64,000 nucleotides of DNA, from positions 10,992,001-11,056,000 of the forward strand of contig CANUEZ040000179.1 of the NCBI GenBank assembly GCA_948099385.1. Direction: 5' to 3'. The first letter of the stretch is position 1. Each line of letters starts with the position of its first letter. The notes under the pieces were generated by a model. That model worked only from the letters and a program-made list of their open reading frames with translations, did no database searches and was not told where the DNA came from. Of this stretch, positions 36,000-48,920 are shown piece by piece. The translations under genes and the position numbers were made by a program. The DNA is from Fasciola hepatica. Taxonomy: Eukaryota > Platyhelminthes > Trematoda > Plagiorchiida > Fasciolidae.

Positions 36000-38467
36000 T
36001 CTTTTCATCTGTCTGTGGTCCGTGTGGACCACGTGTTGGAGTCTTGAAGTGATTCGCGGGTACGAGGATTGAACCCAATTAATCCCGGATCTTGTATTTA
36101 TCTTCTTTTCATCGGTGTGTTGGCGGTGCTGTCCCCTGCCCAGCTCATCTGTGTTCACTCGGCTTCTCTCATTCGATTGGTTTCCTTCTTGAATAACGTG
36201 TTGCTGTCATCTTTGTGTTCTTCATGCATATCACTTGTTAACCTAGAACACACATTTCGGTTGACTATCGGTGGCCAGGTTCATCGGCCCCTTTGACACA
36301 GCCAAGCGCTGTCTCGTACGCTCTTTGATATAATCGCGAGCTGTCTTATTTGACGAACTGCAGTGGACGGCGTCTTTTGCCATTGTTTTCTGATATTGTA
36401 CAATCCCATTTATCATTCTCTCACCGAAAGACGCATCTTCGTTCGGAAAGTGTCTTGAACGACTGCTGCTACTGAGATACCCACGATTTGAGGTTTGTCT
36501 CGTTATATTGTTAATTGTTAATTGTTTAATGGAGCCGCATATCCAGACACCCTCGGTGTTTATTGGGTTTGATCCGGGGCTTTACACTTATGTTAATCAC
36601 TCGGCTGCCGACGCAAGGTCAGTTTCAACGAAATTCCGTGAACGGAGCTAACAGCCAGGTTAACTGCCGGTGAGACCTGACAATCGCAGCCCTGTATCTT
36701 TGAATTCTGTTAACCACGAGCTGATGCACTGAACCAGCGGTCCTGGCACGTTTCCCACATGTACCTACACAACCAGCAAGGTGTGCCAAAGCACACACCC
36801 CCCTCCCCACCGGCTGTGCCTCCCACTGCTGGCTGCTTGTCCTTTGTTTCCCTCGACAGACTGCCACCCATGGACGTATCATATCAATGTATCAACTTCT
36901 GATTGGTTATTTCTGTCATATTTGCACCGTAATTGAATGCTATTGCTGACAAGCCCTACCCTGGCTCCCGTCTCTTCCGCATTGTATTCCGAAACCCGCC
37001 TGCAGTTCTTGATTTGTAGCATCCGAGTGAAGTCAACCGGCAGTACGGTTTTCTGCGAGTGTTCACGCACTGTAAATGACTTGTCGTGACCACTTTTACC
37101 CCCACAGGTATTGTAACGCACTCAGACAGACCACCACTCCCACCGTCGGTGTAAGTGTTGATGCTTGCTTATGCAGCTACTGAGATCTGACTCGCCGAGT
37201 TTCCCCCCTCTCTCTTTGGAGATCGCACCCGTGCAATCCACACGGAAGATACTGCATCCAGCAGACTACATTATGCCAAAAACTTTGCAGCAGGTAAATG
37301 ATGTCTGAGAACAGGTAGAGTTGCTTTTGGCAGTTATTGCGTAAGACTTCTGCTCTAAACAAGTCTATTTTGGTGACCAAGATGCCTGGGTTCTAACTGA
37401 CCACAGAATCAAGTCACGAGAGGCAATCACTGTGTTTCACTAACAAGAGAAACCAACCTTGTGTGCATGCAGTTGACCACGTGACATTTCCGGTCGATCA
37501 CTGGCAAACAGAGCACTGAAAGGTTCACGATGGGAAAACGCAAAATTTACCCGAGCCACTGGAGGTGGTGAAAAGTGAACACGCAATCTGGAGGATGTCA
37601 CTGTGACTATGCCTAGCCAAAACCTGACGACGAACCTCAATATTGTTCACTCGGTATTGACACAAAACCTCTTCCCAGTAATCTACACCCGAAACCTGCA
37701 ATTATTTAACCGCGACCCACAGTCCTTTAGTTCTGACACACAACCTTTAGCGAAGTCGCTGCAAGCGAGTCAGATGAAAAGTATCGGAATATTATGGCGT
37801 CAGAAATGTTGGAACGAGTTACGTTTTTTTTATTACAAAGATTAGTGTTGTAGGTGCTAGCGGGGTGTCTTGCATACATCAGTTATCGAATAGCAAAAAT
37901 TGATGAACGTTCACACTGACTAAGTCTTGCAATCGTAAACCAAACATTGTGCATCGGGACATTCTCGCTGTACACAGGTCACTTCAAAGAGTCCAATATC
38001 GTGGTGATGCCACAAGCGTTACATGTTACCATAAGCTAATCTGGCTTTCGCTATTCTTGATGAGATCACCATTTAGGACTTCTTCACCAGCTGTGATGCA
38101 GCTCCGACGGTAGGTGAAGTTACCGATTATGTCAAACTGATCACTTCAATGGGTATTCGGGGGTATAGTCTCGTGTCAGTTTCGTGAAACTTCTTATACT
38201 TAGATGCAGAGAAGGGTGTGTCATACTTCGCAAAGCATTCTTGTGTTGTATGACGGAAGCGGAGATATAACACCTAATCGGTTCACCAACACTCTGCATG
38301 AGTCTCAGATTGAGCGATGCAAGTCATCCTAAACAACACAATCGATTAAAGACGGTCCGTCGATATGGGCTCACCGCTGACGGTCTCTAGAGCAGGCAAG
38401 TTCGGGGTTTTTCGGAAGAACACAGTAGGACATGAAAAAAATCGTAGTACATTATGAGGAAACTCAC
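36000..38467. other. intron, nothing certain
   Basis: First cytoplasmic intron of the minus-strand gene. Several 60-85 codon frames occur. A stretch near 37205-37275 shares a CGTGCAATCC..CGGAAGAT..CTACATTAT pattern with 41990-42052, suggesting another diverged dispersed repeat. Confidence 0.35.
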
Positions 38468-38543
38468 TTGTGTCGTAAACTGCACACGATCAGCAAGACT
38501 ACCAGTACACAGACGATGAAACCCAATACTGCACTGATGGCAA
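38468..38543 (-). CDS. receptor-like protein, transmembrane exon
   Basis: A 76-base exon. A long pyrimidine-rich tract ends in CGACAACAG, then TT plus 24 codons and AA before donor GTGAGT. The peptide AISAVLGFIVCVLVVLLIVC is a textbook single membrane span of about 20-21 residues, followed by SLRH and a basic residue, the usual positive-inside stop-transfer. This places all downstream exons in the cytosol and requires an ectodomain upstream. The phase lets it join either the exon at 35788 or directly the exon at 35049. Confidence 0.85.
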
Positions 38544-38756
38544 CTGTTGTCGACGAATGTGACAGAAAGAGATAAGAAAGAGTTTTGGGTAGAGAATAAA
38601 TGAAGGTTATCGTGAAGATCCAAATACAGTTCTAAAAAGCGGCAAAACCGATAAATAAATACATAATTGAGCTGTGAAAAAAGTATGGCTTGACAAACGA
38701 GGAGAGACGGACCGCCTGAACCAAATGTAAGGAATGTGAAATAAATGACCGTGCAC

Positions 38757-38896
38757 TTCGAGCCTTCTGGAGACAAGCATGCACTGGACGAGGAGGTAGA
38801 CTGGGATTCTGTTCAGTCACGGACTGGAACACGATTCGACCACATGCAATGACAGTTGAGATTTTACGGATGTTATTCAGATCGCTCGTGAGATAA
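38757..38896 (-). CDS. candidate juxtamembrane ectodomain exon
   Basis: An open minus-strand frame of over 100 codons spans this place. The best exon reading starts with one base after GGGACATTCTGCAG and leaves one base before GTGCAC, giving 46 codons (YLTSDLNNIRKISTV ... SLPPRPVHACLQKAR) in phase with the membrane exon. The donor is poor. Proline-rich residues before a membrane span are plausible, but no domain is recognised. It could equally be chance. Confidence 0.25.
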
Positions 38897-40606
38897 CTGC
38901 AGAATGTCCCATTAACATGCTTTGTGGGTATTTTGGAAGGACATTCTTCAAGTACATCGACACATGTTAGGAATAATGTGGTGAATATAAAGAAAATAAA
39001 ATAAAGTCACCCCGTGACTGTTTACGTCAATTTGTTTTGTCCGTCAAGGGCTGCAGCCGGGATAGAACGTGTAAACATTGAATTCACTCTTGACAGCAAA
39101 CAGTTCAGATCTGATTTTACCTACTGAAAAAGTACATAGTAGCCAACTGTGTGTTTAATGAATCTAGAATGATACAAAAAATGACGTTGGACGGTGTCTA
39201 GAAACACCTGCACGGTTGGGTAATTAGGTAAACATCTTGTACCGGGTGTAGAAAAGAGAAAAAGAAATCAGACGGACTAAGTACTCAGAAGGTTGGATTG
39301 ACAAGTACACGATTCAGAAGTCCCAGTTGTGAACAATTATCTAAGGCCAGTCCATGACGGAACAGAAAGGTGCAACTTTTTTGCTCAATGAAGTTCATGC
39401 AGATTCGTCTCTTAATCAGCTTTTCGTGAAACGTTTTGCTTCAGTTCACATCATTTAGAACTGAGTTGTTCTAAATCAGAGAGATTTAAAAGAAACAGGG
39501 CATACAAATCCCGAGCTGTGGGCTGATTTATTGCATGATGTCTCATTATTCGATGTTCTTGTCTGTTGCATAGTTCAGTTGGAATAACCATCAGCAGTGC
39601 ACCGGTTGCGGCTATCTACTATCCGGAAATCGAAGCAATCAACAAAAAACAACGGTTTCAAATAGACGAAGAAAGCGTGTGGATGAAAATGGACCACTGG
39701 GCGCAAGGCTTAACCTTATTCTCCAATGTGTAAGTGGATCTCTGATACCACCCACAGAGCCTGGCACTCCCTATATGGCCGAGTTCATCGTGAAGGATTT
39801 TTATGTATTTCTTCCACGTTATGGACTGATCAGCCTTGCTCATCGTTCGACCACTACCCGTCTTAGAGAAATTGCAAGCCGAGGAGGCATTTTCAGAGAA
39901 ATGTTCAACACATATCCCAATCTCCCTAACCTAGTGAGCCTCAGCGTTTAATCTAAGGCATTTCAGGACCAAGTTCAGAAATCATCACACTGATTTGCAA
40001 GATTATCACTATACTATGCAATTTGATTAGTAAAGCTTCACTGAATGCAGACAGATTCTAATTGCATGTGAGTGCTTATTGCTCTGTAACACAGCATTGT
40101 TGAAAGTGACGGAAGTCAATCGACCTTTTGGTTATCACGGATAACCGGTCTTGAGAACGTTTCGTCGGGCAAACTGCCTCGTTTTAACAAATGTAATCCC
40201 ATTTACTCCTTGTAAGAAAGTGCATATCACTAATCAATTTGGCTCGTATGGTATTTTTTCTATCGACTCGGCGCGACTGTGAGGTAAATAACTAAACCAG
40301 AGCATAACTGCGAGCCTAATGGTTGAAACAACTGAACTGAACTGTACGACATATCTTCCATTAGATGAAGTCACCATAAAAACTTGAAAGAGTGTCAACT
40401 GAATGTGGCGACACACCAGACTGGAAATAGGGCCCTAATTCAAAAATCGAAAGAGCGACCGGGTTAAATTACGATAAATACACTTCATGTTGAAGAGATT
40501 CCCGTTAAGACAAATCCGGTCACTTTCATCGATCGCGTGCTTCATCCCCCCAAATTATTATTCCAGTAGTAGAACAGAAAGTGTTGGAATTTCGTCTAAA
40601 TGATCT

Positions 40607-40892
40607 TGTAGCGGGGAATGCCGTGACAACAGAGCGATGCGAGTATCAGACCGACTGGGCCGACCAATCGAGAGAGCCAAAGACCAAGCAGACGATGAAT
40701 TTGTCAAAAGAATTCCGCAGCAGACAAAAAGAGGCATACGGACTAGCAGATGGGACGCAGCGGGACCTCAAGCAACCAGCAAGATAGCCCATGTGAGGAT
40801 AAACCCGTCGGGCTGTCAGCCGGAACAACCGGAACAACAGAACGGAAATAATGAGCAAAAGAATCAGGCTGATGGCCGCAGGCAACTAACCT
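40607..40892 (+). repeat. dispersed repeat R2, LTR-like, truncated copy
   Basis: Begins TGTAGCGGGGAATGC and stays alignable for about 285 bases with 59339-59622. Shared blocks include AGAGGCATACGGACTAGCAGATG/AGGAGGCATACGGACTAGCAGATG and GCAACCAG(C)AAGATAGCCCA. After CAGGCAACTAACC the copies diverge. The open frames here in both directions recur in the other copy only as shared repeat sequence. Confidence 0.6.
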
Positions 40893-42959
40893 TCTTCGTC
40901 ATAATATTACCTACATTTCTTTCTGGTCAATAGTAGTTTTTTTATTATTAATCACAGTTCACTGCAATAATCGCACCTATGGAATTCATTGTCCCCCATG
41001 ATATGATAAAGCTCGGTAGTGAACCGGATCGGTCATGTAAAAGCACTTCGCAATCTGAAGATGTCAGGCACATACCGGACATCACTATGCACTTATTTAC
41101 GTTTATCAAAAGCCTGGAACTTGGAAGAATTTACACTTAAGAGCAATTTGTATTTCGCTGGTTCAAGATCTGACACTTCCGCCGGAGAAAAGATTACACA
41201 AACCACCATGACGTCATCATGAGACAGAGAAAAGCATATCACTTCAAAGGAACAGCCAGGTCTAAAAAAATCAAATGAAAATGCCATAAAGATTGACAGA
41301 GACTAGAATCATACCCAAACCACTAGGTCTTCAAATTTGCTCTGTTAGCAAGCAATCACTTGCGGTGCATGCACATTCAGGGTCAACGATGAAAAGAGGC
41401 CACAATAAACAAATAGGGAACAAGTATCGGTTACCAAGGCAACGGATAAAGTTGAAGCAAATAAATACCGCAGATCTGCCGTCTTAGAACAAGTAAACAA
41501 TCAAAACAATCCTGGATACAAAAGCACGTATATTCGGAAGAACACCACCAATAGGAAAACAAAATCTTACTCGTCAGTCTGATTATGATGATGACTATTG
41601 TTCTGGAACGCCTGGGCTCCAAAACAGAATGGACAGAAGAGTGTGGGGAGAAATGGAAGACGAACCTTCGCGTCATGATGATTGTACATAAAAAATACAC
41701 TGGTAGAAACATTCAGCTCGTTAGTGTGGAGGTAACATGTGGTCACGTGCACAGAGTAACAATCAAAATACATCAAAGCGTTTTCCCAGTTTCTTTTGTA
41801 ACGGCTATACTGCGGGTCACCATATAGGTGTTTGATTATTACTGGAGTACTTGAAGTAGTACACGGGTTTTGGGTTCAAGCCCAATGGTTCTCGGTTCTT
41901 GCATATTTACTAATTTATATAATCAATGCAGGTGTGGGAACCCATTGAGACACTCACTGAGCTTCCTGACTACAGAATTCTTGTTATCGCCATCCCAGAC
42001 CAAACACGTGCAATCCCCGCGGAAGATCACTGGCCCGCATGCTACATTATATTAAACATTAGCGGCAAAAGTATGATTGCTGAGAAAATGGGTTATCCAC
42101 TTTCTCGCAGATCACACTGTCACAGTGTTTTAAATTTTTGTAAGTATGTGTTTAATAAACCATGATATACGAAACCAAAAACCCCATTGAGCTATGACTA
42201 ACAAACATCCACCATCAGCAGGATATGAAATAACCCTTCCTCTAACAGAGGTAATCTCTCTGCACCGAATCTATGGTGGCTCGGATATGCTTTGTGTAAG
42301 TTTGTCCATCGTCTCTACCTGCCCAAATGCTATTTGCACGTAGAGGACAACGCTGGGAGAAACGAGGCAGACAGCCTGTGACTTGATGTAAATTTACAAA
42401 AGCTGGTGCTGGTACCGGCCTTAGTGGTTGCTCCTCAAATTATCAGTTTGAGCCTAAGGGACAAGAATTTCCTTTGATCAGACAAATGAAAGGATACTGC
42501 TCAAAATGGAAGCTAGTACTAAAAATATCGTCTGGTGTGCCTATCAAACTTCCGCGAATTTATCCCGCTAATTACCAAAAGTGTTTTGAAAAGGGTGAGG
42601 AAGAATCTCTGCATTTTTCAACGCCTTCATCAAGCCACTTCCCTTTCTCTTTCTTTCTTCATTTTTATGTTGACTGGAGAATTGGAACTAAACTGACGAA
42701 TGCTGTTAAGTACCTCATCGACATATGACGTGCAGAGCAAGTCACGTGCCCTGCTTCAGCACGTCATCTGATCTCTCCAAACAGGGTAACACAAAACAAA
42801 TGAATAGCTCCATTGTACGGGGAAAATTGTACCGAACATGAATAGATCAGTGTGACTTCAAATGCCCGTAATTACTATTGGAGTCTGCAACGTATTCAGA
42901 CATAGATCTCCAAGTCCATCTTAATCAGTGTAACTGTTGCTGCTTGCCTATGAACTTAC

Positions 42960-43115
42960 TGAGTCCTGGATCACGGAGTTTTCTTTCTGTCTTTGCAGAT
43001 CGTGCAACTTCACGAACGAACACTGCATCGCGCATATTGCAGGGCCACAAAGTGTATCAAAAAGTAGCGATAGAATTACCACCCTCAACACATCGCCAGA
43101 ACCAACTGCAAACAT
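42960..43115 (-). CDS. candidate exon, signal-peptide-like
   Basis: Minus strand, with acceptor CTTCGTCCTCAG and a perfect donor GTAAGT. The 52-codon phase-0 reading starts with Met and has a hydrophobic stretch (VVILSLLFDTLCGPAICA), then a polar helix ending ENSVIQDS. As a first coding exon this would look like a signal peptide; as an internal exon it is odd. A second frame using the same donor (FVREVARSAKTERKLRDPGL) is also open. The plus strand has its own strong acceptor and AATAAA here, so orientation is not settled. Confidence 0.28.
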
Positions 43116-43624
43116 CTGAGGACGAAGACGTCCGCAACAATAATTTACACATAAATATGAAATAAACTGTCAAACGGAAAAAGTGACTCAGGGAAAGAAA
43201 TTTTGAGATCAAGGCCTCGAATACTCTGCTTCTTGATGTGTCACATAGAGCCCATCCCGACTACGACATGCGTCGCGACCCGGTTAACTGATTCGCTATG
43301 AGTGGATCGGTGCCGCAATCAACCTGGTGAGCTCAATTGTCACGTCGAATGATTTCTTTTTTTTTGTACCTAATAGTCTGGGACCTTGTCTAAGCTAACT
43401 GGTGATACGGTGATCCAATCGGATTGGAACAGTGGCAAAAGAAGGTAAAACAAATATTCTTCGTATCGGCTGTAAACTTCGGACATCTCGCGAAATTTAA
43501 ATGTTCACCATAACCCATTTTTGTGAATATTGTAACGCATACTGTGGCAACTGCAAAACGCATCAAATACTTGACTCATCCATGTCACATGAGCACGTGC
43601 TTCCAACCCTCCCCCGCCCCCTAC

Positions 43625-43711
43625 CTTTGGGCCTCCAGAGCTACCATATCTGATGCCTGATTCCATGCCTTGTGAACTGAGGTTGCTGAGTCAGTTGTTC
43701 GAACTCGAGCG
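43625..43711 (-). CDS. candidate exon, FN3-end-like
   Basis: A CT-rich tract ending in GTGCATAG is followed by one base, 28 codons and AG before GTAGGG. The peptide ARVRTTDSATSVHKAWNQAS resembles the last strand of a fibronectin type III domain (Y.VRV.T.NS..S). The pyrimidine tract is partly a microsatellite, so the acceptor may be fortuitous. The phase (needs two bases, leaves two) does not connect directly to other candidates. Confidence 0.27.
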
Positions 43712-44819
43712 CTATGCACACAGAACCCCAGAGAGAGAGAGAGAAGAAAAAAAACTGAAAACTCCTGGTCCGGAGCTATGCAGACCTTTGTGATCATGCA
43801 AACACACGCGCACACATACGAGCTCACGTCCAAACGCAGTCAGTGCAAAAATGTGTGTGCCGTTTTGATGTGCTCAACATTCCACGAAGCTGGTGCTCCT
43901 GGCACCTGTTACTGTATTTATGTGCGTGTACCGATTTACGCGAATAGCGGGGAATTGTGCAAGAGCAATGCCAGACACACACAGACACGCACACACGAAG
44001 TGCACATGATCTGTTCGTGCACCATCATGAGCTTCGTCATTTCTAACATATCTTCGCATCACCCCCAATCACATGGACTCACTTCATCTCTCTATCTCTC
44101 ATATTTGGATAAGGCGACGTGGGGTGGGTGCGTGTGTGCTTGGCATTGTTTACCTAGATCGAGTGTTCCAAGGCGCATTCCTAACACGCATCAAAATCCA
44201 ATTTGTTCGAACACGCAAACCCCAAAACTAACAAAGAGAATCCTACTGTTGAAGGATCTTCAGCACTCCTAATTAGATCACACAGTTCACCCGTGTGATC
44301 AGATCATCAGTTAAGATAATTGTAACGCAGTTATTATGAGTTAACATGGTCGACCGATCGATCACACATCGTAATGTGTTCTTTGTTGTCTATTCACATA
44401 TTCAGAAATGTCTTCTGGTCTGAAGTAAATCTGGGGTCAGCAGACTGTCTACGGGGGCCTGCCAAGTTGCACAAAACTACGGGGACAGATGAGTACGAAT
44501 GTGACGTGGATAGGACACAACCGGCTCTATTGGATCAGTGATAACATGCCGGATTCATATTTTTGTATGCTGATTTTCCGGCGCAACCTCGAGGAACTCG
44601 TGGGCAGGCACTGCTTGCAGCTGTTCAAAGATATGCCTAATAGAAGGTACCATGGGTCCGATAGTTCATGGACATCACTGATCTAAAGAAAATAAGCCCA
44701 CGTTTTACCAACACCATAAATCGGATTTGTCACCTTGAACTGGGTCACCTGCGAGATTAGTAACCAGCGCTATACCTGATTAGCGATGATTTGAAGCATG
44801 CAGTTCAGACTCGATTCGG

Positions 44820-44960
44820 ATCGTCTAACGCCGGTTGACAGCATGTAGAACTGACTTGTACAATCCGATGTGAAAATCAAGTTCGAGTCCCAACTGGATG
44901 GGCTCACTTGGTGAATATGTTGTGCGGCTAATGATTTCCAATAAATCAGAACAATGACAA
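44820..44960 (-). mobile_element. SINE related to the 11011 tRNA-like element
   Basis: The plus strand reads AAGTTCGAGTCCCAACTGGATGGGCTCACTTGGTGAATATG, which matches the B box and downstream flank of the element at 11060-11100, followed by a similar GATTTCC segment. A minus-strand frame across it looks exon-like with a CAG/GTATAG border, but the repeat explanation is better. Confidence 0.45.
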
Positions 44961-45429
44961 GTTGAGCAATCATGCTATATGATGACAAACTGATCCATGG
45001 ACAATCACTGTTCTACAATTTAAACTATTGTCCATTGTGCATGTCAAGGCCGAACGAGCTTCGGAGTGAATCGGTATGTATGTCACCGTGGGTAACCACG
45101 GTAACCCACAGTAACCGAAACGTCAGCTAGATGTTCCACTAACAACGTTGTGTTGCTGACATTATATTTTCTCGTTTATTACCCATTGCGTCAATGGTAC
45201 TGTGGACAACTGGATCGCCAAGCATAAACAGAACCGGTCAATAATCCGGATTTCCATAAATAATTGTGTGTATCAGAAAAAGTGCAGTGGAAGCTGCAGT
45301 GACAACGGAAAGAGTAGGTTGTGTGGGTTGATGGCCGGTGGTGGTCGGGTGGTTTATGGTGTTTGCTTACCACCTCCAGTTGAGGGCAGAATGAATAGAA
45401 GCGTAAACCAAAAACAGCGGAGAACAACG

Positions 45430-47080
45430 TAATAAGCGGAAATCACCAACACAAAATAATGCCCAATTGCAACTACTGCACTGATCGTGACACCTTGCCA
45501 TATCAGTTGTCTCCGATCGCTTGGAAGGCGCGTCTCGTACACCCCAACCCAGAAGTCTGATACATCCTGTTTGATGAAGTCCACTGGTCAAGGTTTTAAC
45601 ACCTTTCTGCCATGTCAGGTACTGACAACCTCAACCCACATTTTAACCACTACCTGCCTCCGAGAACAGCGTCGCTAAGGAAATCTATCGGTGGTCATGC
45701 GTAGTACACGTCCCAGTCATCTTAACCTGCTTAAATTCACTAATTGTTCAAATGACTGGCATCTGGTTCCCAACACCCTACGTTCAAACACAGCATTGCT
45801 GATACGATGTTCCCACCATATTCGAGCGATATCACGGAAAAATCGACGCTCAAACACCGACAGTCTTCGGCTATTTTCCACCCTTTATGGCCATGTTTCT
45901 GGGCCGTATAAAAGAACCGATCCAACCGCCGAAGTGTACACGACTCCTGACGGAAATCCGGGTCAGTCGGCGCGACAGATGACTGAGATTGGCGAAAGCC
46001 AAACGCGTCTTTTGTATGCGCGATAAAACCGCATCTATTATCCGGTCACCTGATCAAATATAGATGCCAATGTAAAAATACTACCCACTTCAGTTAGGGC
46101 TTCCTGTGCCAACACGAGTTTTGTGTAGCTTCAACCCAGCATTGCAACAGCATTTTACACCCTGAAGGTGCAAAACGCATCCCAAACACTGTGCATTGGT
46201 CAGGCCGAAAGCCACCATATTGTTGTTCGACTGATGTAATTGTTTATACCTATTGATGTAGTCACTGGGCCTCGGCTCATGAAGTTTTATTGTTGTGTTT
46301 TTGCACATTGAACAAGTGCAACGCCCCGGCCGAAGATCACTGGTCCTTGTAAGTTACAATTGCTATACTATTGTTTAGGTTACCTAGAAAAGCTTGCAAC
46401 TTATCTGGATCTTCACTCAGAAGAACGATATCTTGAGTGAATTCCAAGTTAGACAGTTTACTGCCTGAGAATAAAACGACGCCGCTATTTCCACACGAGA
46501 ATAGGACTATATAAAGAACCATTTCAACTACAAAATTGAGAAGGAAGGATGATATAGGGCATCCCTGACGAGCACCGCCTCTTGTGATTAGGCCCGCCGT
46601 AAGGATGAACTCAGTCTCGGCTGTTCGCATGCAACGATTGAAAAAGAGAAATCAATTCCTTTGGCTTAGACTTCAATCAAAGGCAATCTCGGAGAACTGT
46701 GCGGTCGACTGAATCAAGTGCCGCTTTCATATCAAGGAAGACAGGGATCACGGGTCTGTGGAAAGTGCTATAAAAGTGTCGGGTGGCAAAGATGTAGTCG
46801 ATGCAACGTCAAGCTGGTCTGAAACCGGATTGATTATCACTCGTACACCTTTCGCGGGCTCGGGATAATCGGTGAGTAATAATTTCGGCAAGTATTGTGA
46901 GTGCGATACTAACCAAGCCGATTCATCTGTGGCTTTCACAACAGGACCTGTCACCTTTCACGTAAATCGGCACAATCACCGATTCACACCATCCCCTGGG
47001 AATTTGTTCACTGTCCCAGACTACCCGGAGGATTTCTGTTGACCCCGAAACCAAGGCTTCAGTTTCATCCTTATCAGAGC
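45430..47080 (-). mobile_element. RTE-like LINE, RT to C-terminus, decayed
   Basis: The longest RTE copy. From high to low coordinates it has a DYIFATRHF stretch and PVIPVFLDMKAALDSVDR (RT palm, near 46770-46700), then GARQGCPISSFLLNFVVEMV near 46570. Next is FTQDIVLLSEDP near 46440, where active elements have YADDIVLL. Then come LYGPETWP and a FERRFFRDIARIWWEHRISN block near 45900-45780, and a GWG.RD segment near 45540. The catalytic aspartate pair is altered and frames break, so it is inactive. Confidence 0.75.
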
Positions 47081-47354
47081 ATATTCAATGTAAGATTATG
47101 AATCACTTCATAGAAGACGGTGTTCAAAGAGTAACAGTTTTTGTGGGCCTGGAACTCACAATCGTGAAGTTTCTTCATCCAGGAGCTGCTTCTGCTGCGG
47201 ATCATTCTACTATCATCCATCATCCATCACCACTATTCAATAAAATTTTGCCCCGAGAACTGTATGGAACAATATCCTACGGCTAAACATCAATGCTTCT
47301 GTTTATGGCAGAGGACTAGATAATTTTCTTAGACTCCTGATCGCTGGACTCGGG

Positions 47355-47545
47355 GTTTAGGTTGCAAACGTTTCAGCAACAGCCGAGCTGATATCATCAT
47401 CACTTGCGCACATTGATGATATCAATCTGGCTGGTGATGAAGCGTTCGTGACCTACACGCCATGTTCGGTGATCAGGAGCTTATCAAAACCACCACTCAC
47501 CTGAGCTATGAACTAACCAGTTTCCAAGCTCATCCTCCAGGGTCT
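47355..47545 (+). repeat. dispersed repeat R1, copy 2
   Basis: Aligns with 18800-18990 in the same orientation: ATCATCATCACTTGCGCACATTGATGAT, then CTGGTGATGAAGCGTTCGTGACC and CACTCACCTGAGCTATGAAC. Also internally inverted. It abuts RTE fragments on both sides. Confidence 0.5.
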
Positions 47546-47589
47546 CTGCCAATGAACAGGTAGATTTCTTGCAACCCAGAAAGGGATAC

Positions 47590-48080
47590 CAAAAGACCCC
47601 ACCCCCATACACGACCAAATCCGCTGGTCAGGCTTTTGGTACCTTTCTTCCACGTTATCGACTGACCACCGTTGTTCATGTTCTAACAACTACAGGTCAC
47701 AGCAAACATGGCTCACTGAAAGAGGCTATATAGGGACGTGTGCAACATACGCTCCAACCAAGGTAGTCTGGTGACTAAGGTAATTGTTTTGTGTACCACT
47801 ACCACTCCGTGTCTAACCTAAGCATTGCCGATCTAGTGTTCCCAGCAGCAACACTCCAAAGACATGGATGGTCGAATGCCGACAATCTGCATCTATCGCG
47901 CAATTATATGAACAACATTTCTGGATTGGCCTAGCTGCTTCAGCTTTCACTCTACCCTTGATGGATAAGCGGATATCACATCGACACCATAGCTGGCTGA
48001 GATTGGTAGAAGCCTAACGGGTCTTCCATAACGCGAGGAAACTTCATTCGATATCCGTAACTTCCGGGGGAAATGCAGCT
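47590..48080 (-). mobile_element. RTE-like LINE fragment
   Basis: Minus-strand frames give SCISPGSYGYR near 48050, QLWCRCDIRLSIKGRV near 47960, and later pieces of the VLG region near 47820, in the order of RTE polyproteins. Interrupted by stops. Confidence 0.55.
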
Positions 48081-48605
48081 GATTAGAATTCAGAGCTTAT
48101 CTATCAGGTTTATTTTATCATCTGGTATATTAAGTATTGGTCCAACCTAGTACTGCATCAACAACAGGCCGCATCTACATGAACTATGCACGATGGTCGT
48201 CTTGAAGTGAATAGATCTTTTCTTTCCGTTGGTCGACCTGCTGTGAAAACTGAACATAACAGAGATCCTTTCTACCACAAAAAAGTAACAACTGTTCCCT
48301 GAAGGGCTACATGAGTATAAAAATTAGCTGAAAGGACTGCTCTCAATAAGACAGATAAAAGTACATTTGAAATGATGAACATGGTTCCTTTGTATTTGAT
48401 CAATATTCACTTATAACTGATCAACTAAAAATTTTCATCCTGACATGATTTTACTATGGTAACCGAGGTCATCTATTCCCTAACCTCTTACACGGAGGAA
48501 ATTAAAATAATATAAAAGAGGAATGAAGCAAAAATAATTAAAAAGACTGAGAGAAGAAATCATCAAAATGAAATTTTACACAAAGAAAATATTCAGAATC
48601 CTTAC

Positions 48606-48685
48606 TGCAACCCTGTTGTACTCGATACCGTCATCGTTTTTAGCAGCTTGAAATCCCAGGAAAGAATGCCTGACACCGGCAACGT
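48606..48685 (-). CDS. candidate ectodomain exon
   Basis: Acceptor AACCATTGCTTCAG, two bases, 26 codons and donor GTAAGG. The reading VAGVRHSFLGFQAAKNDDG..EYNRVA looks coding. Joined to the candidate at 48921-48988, the split codon becomes Asp and gives an unbroken beta-rich stretch. Another frame at the same donor is open upstream, so frame choice is uncertain. No family recognised. Confidence 0.35.
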
Positions 48686-48920
48686 CTGAAGCAATGGTTC
48701 ACACGAATGGGTTTGAGCAGATACAGTATGAGCACATCTGCGATTTCTGCGAATGAAACCGTGGTAATGTGGTCGAAATGTCTGTGCACAAGACAACATC
48801 AACCCACAGGCTCACATCCACGTCATTCGCACAATTTGAAGAAAATGATAACATTTTTTTCAGATAGTAAGTATTCGGCTTCAGCAATTGATCGACTGTG
48901 GTCGGTCACACTAAACTTAC

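Noticed and set aside
33737..38543. Naming the minus-strand gene as Robo, Dscam, neogenin, TMEM132 or a receptor phosphatase
   Set aside because: Only general similarity (single span, proline/tyrosine-rich tail) was seen. No diagnostic tail motif and no catalytic domain was found, and the ectodomain is unproven.
40637..40933. Plus and minus open frames of 80-98 codons
   Set aside because: They lie within repeat R2 and recur in degraded form at 59292-59641, so they are repeat sequence, not a host gene.
41571..41611. 41-base minus-strand reading with a good pyrimidine tract and GTAAGA donor
   Set aside because: Too short to judge; all three frames are nearly open and the peptide (Asn/His-rich) is uninformative. 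The phase could link other weak candidates, but that is not independent evidence.
44770..44988. Exon-like minus-strand frame with a CAG/GTATAG border
   Set aside because: The same sequence matches the SINE flank at 11060-11100, so the openness is better explained by the repeat.
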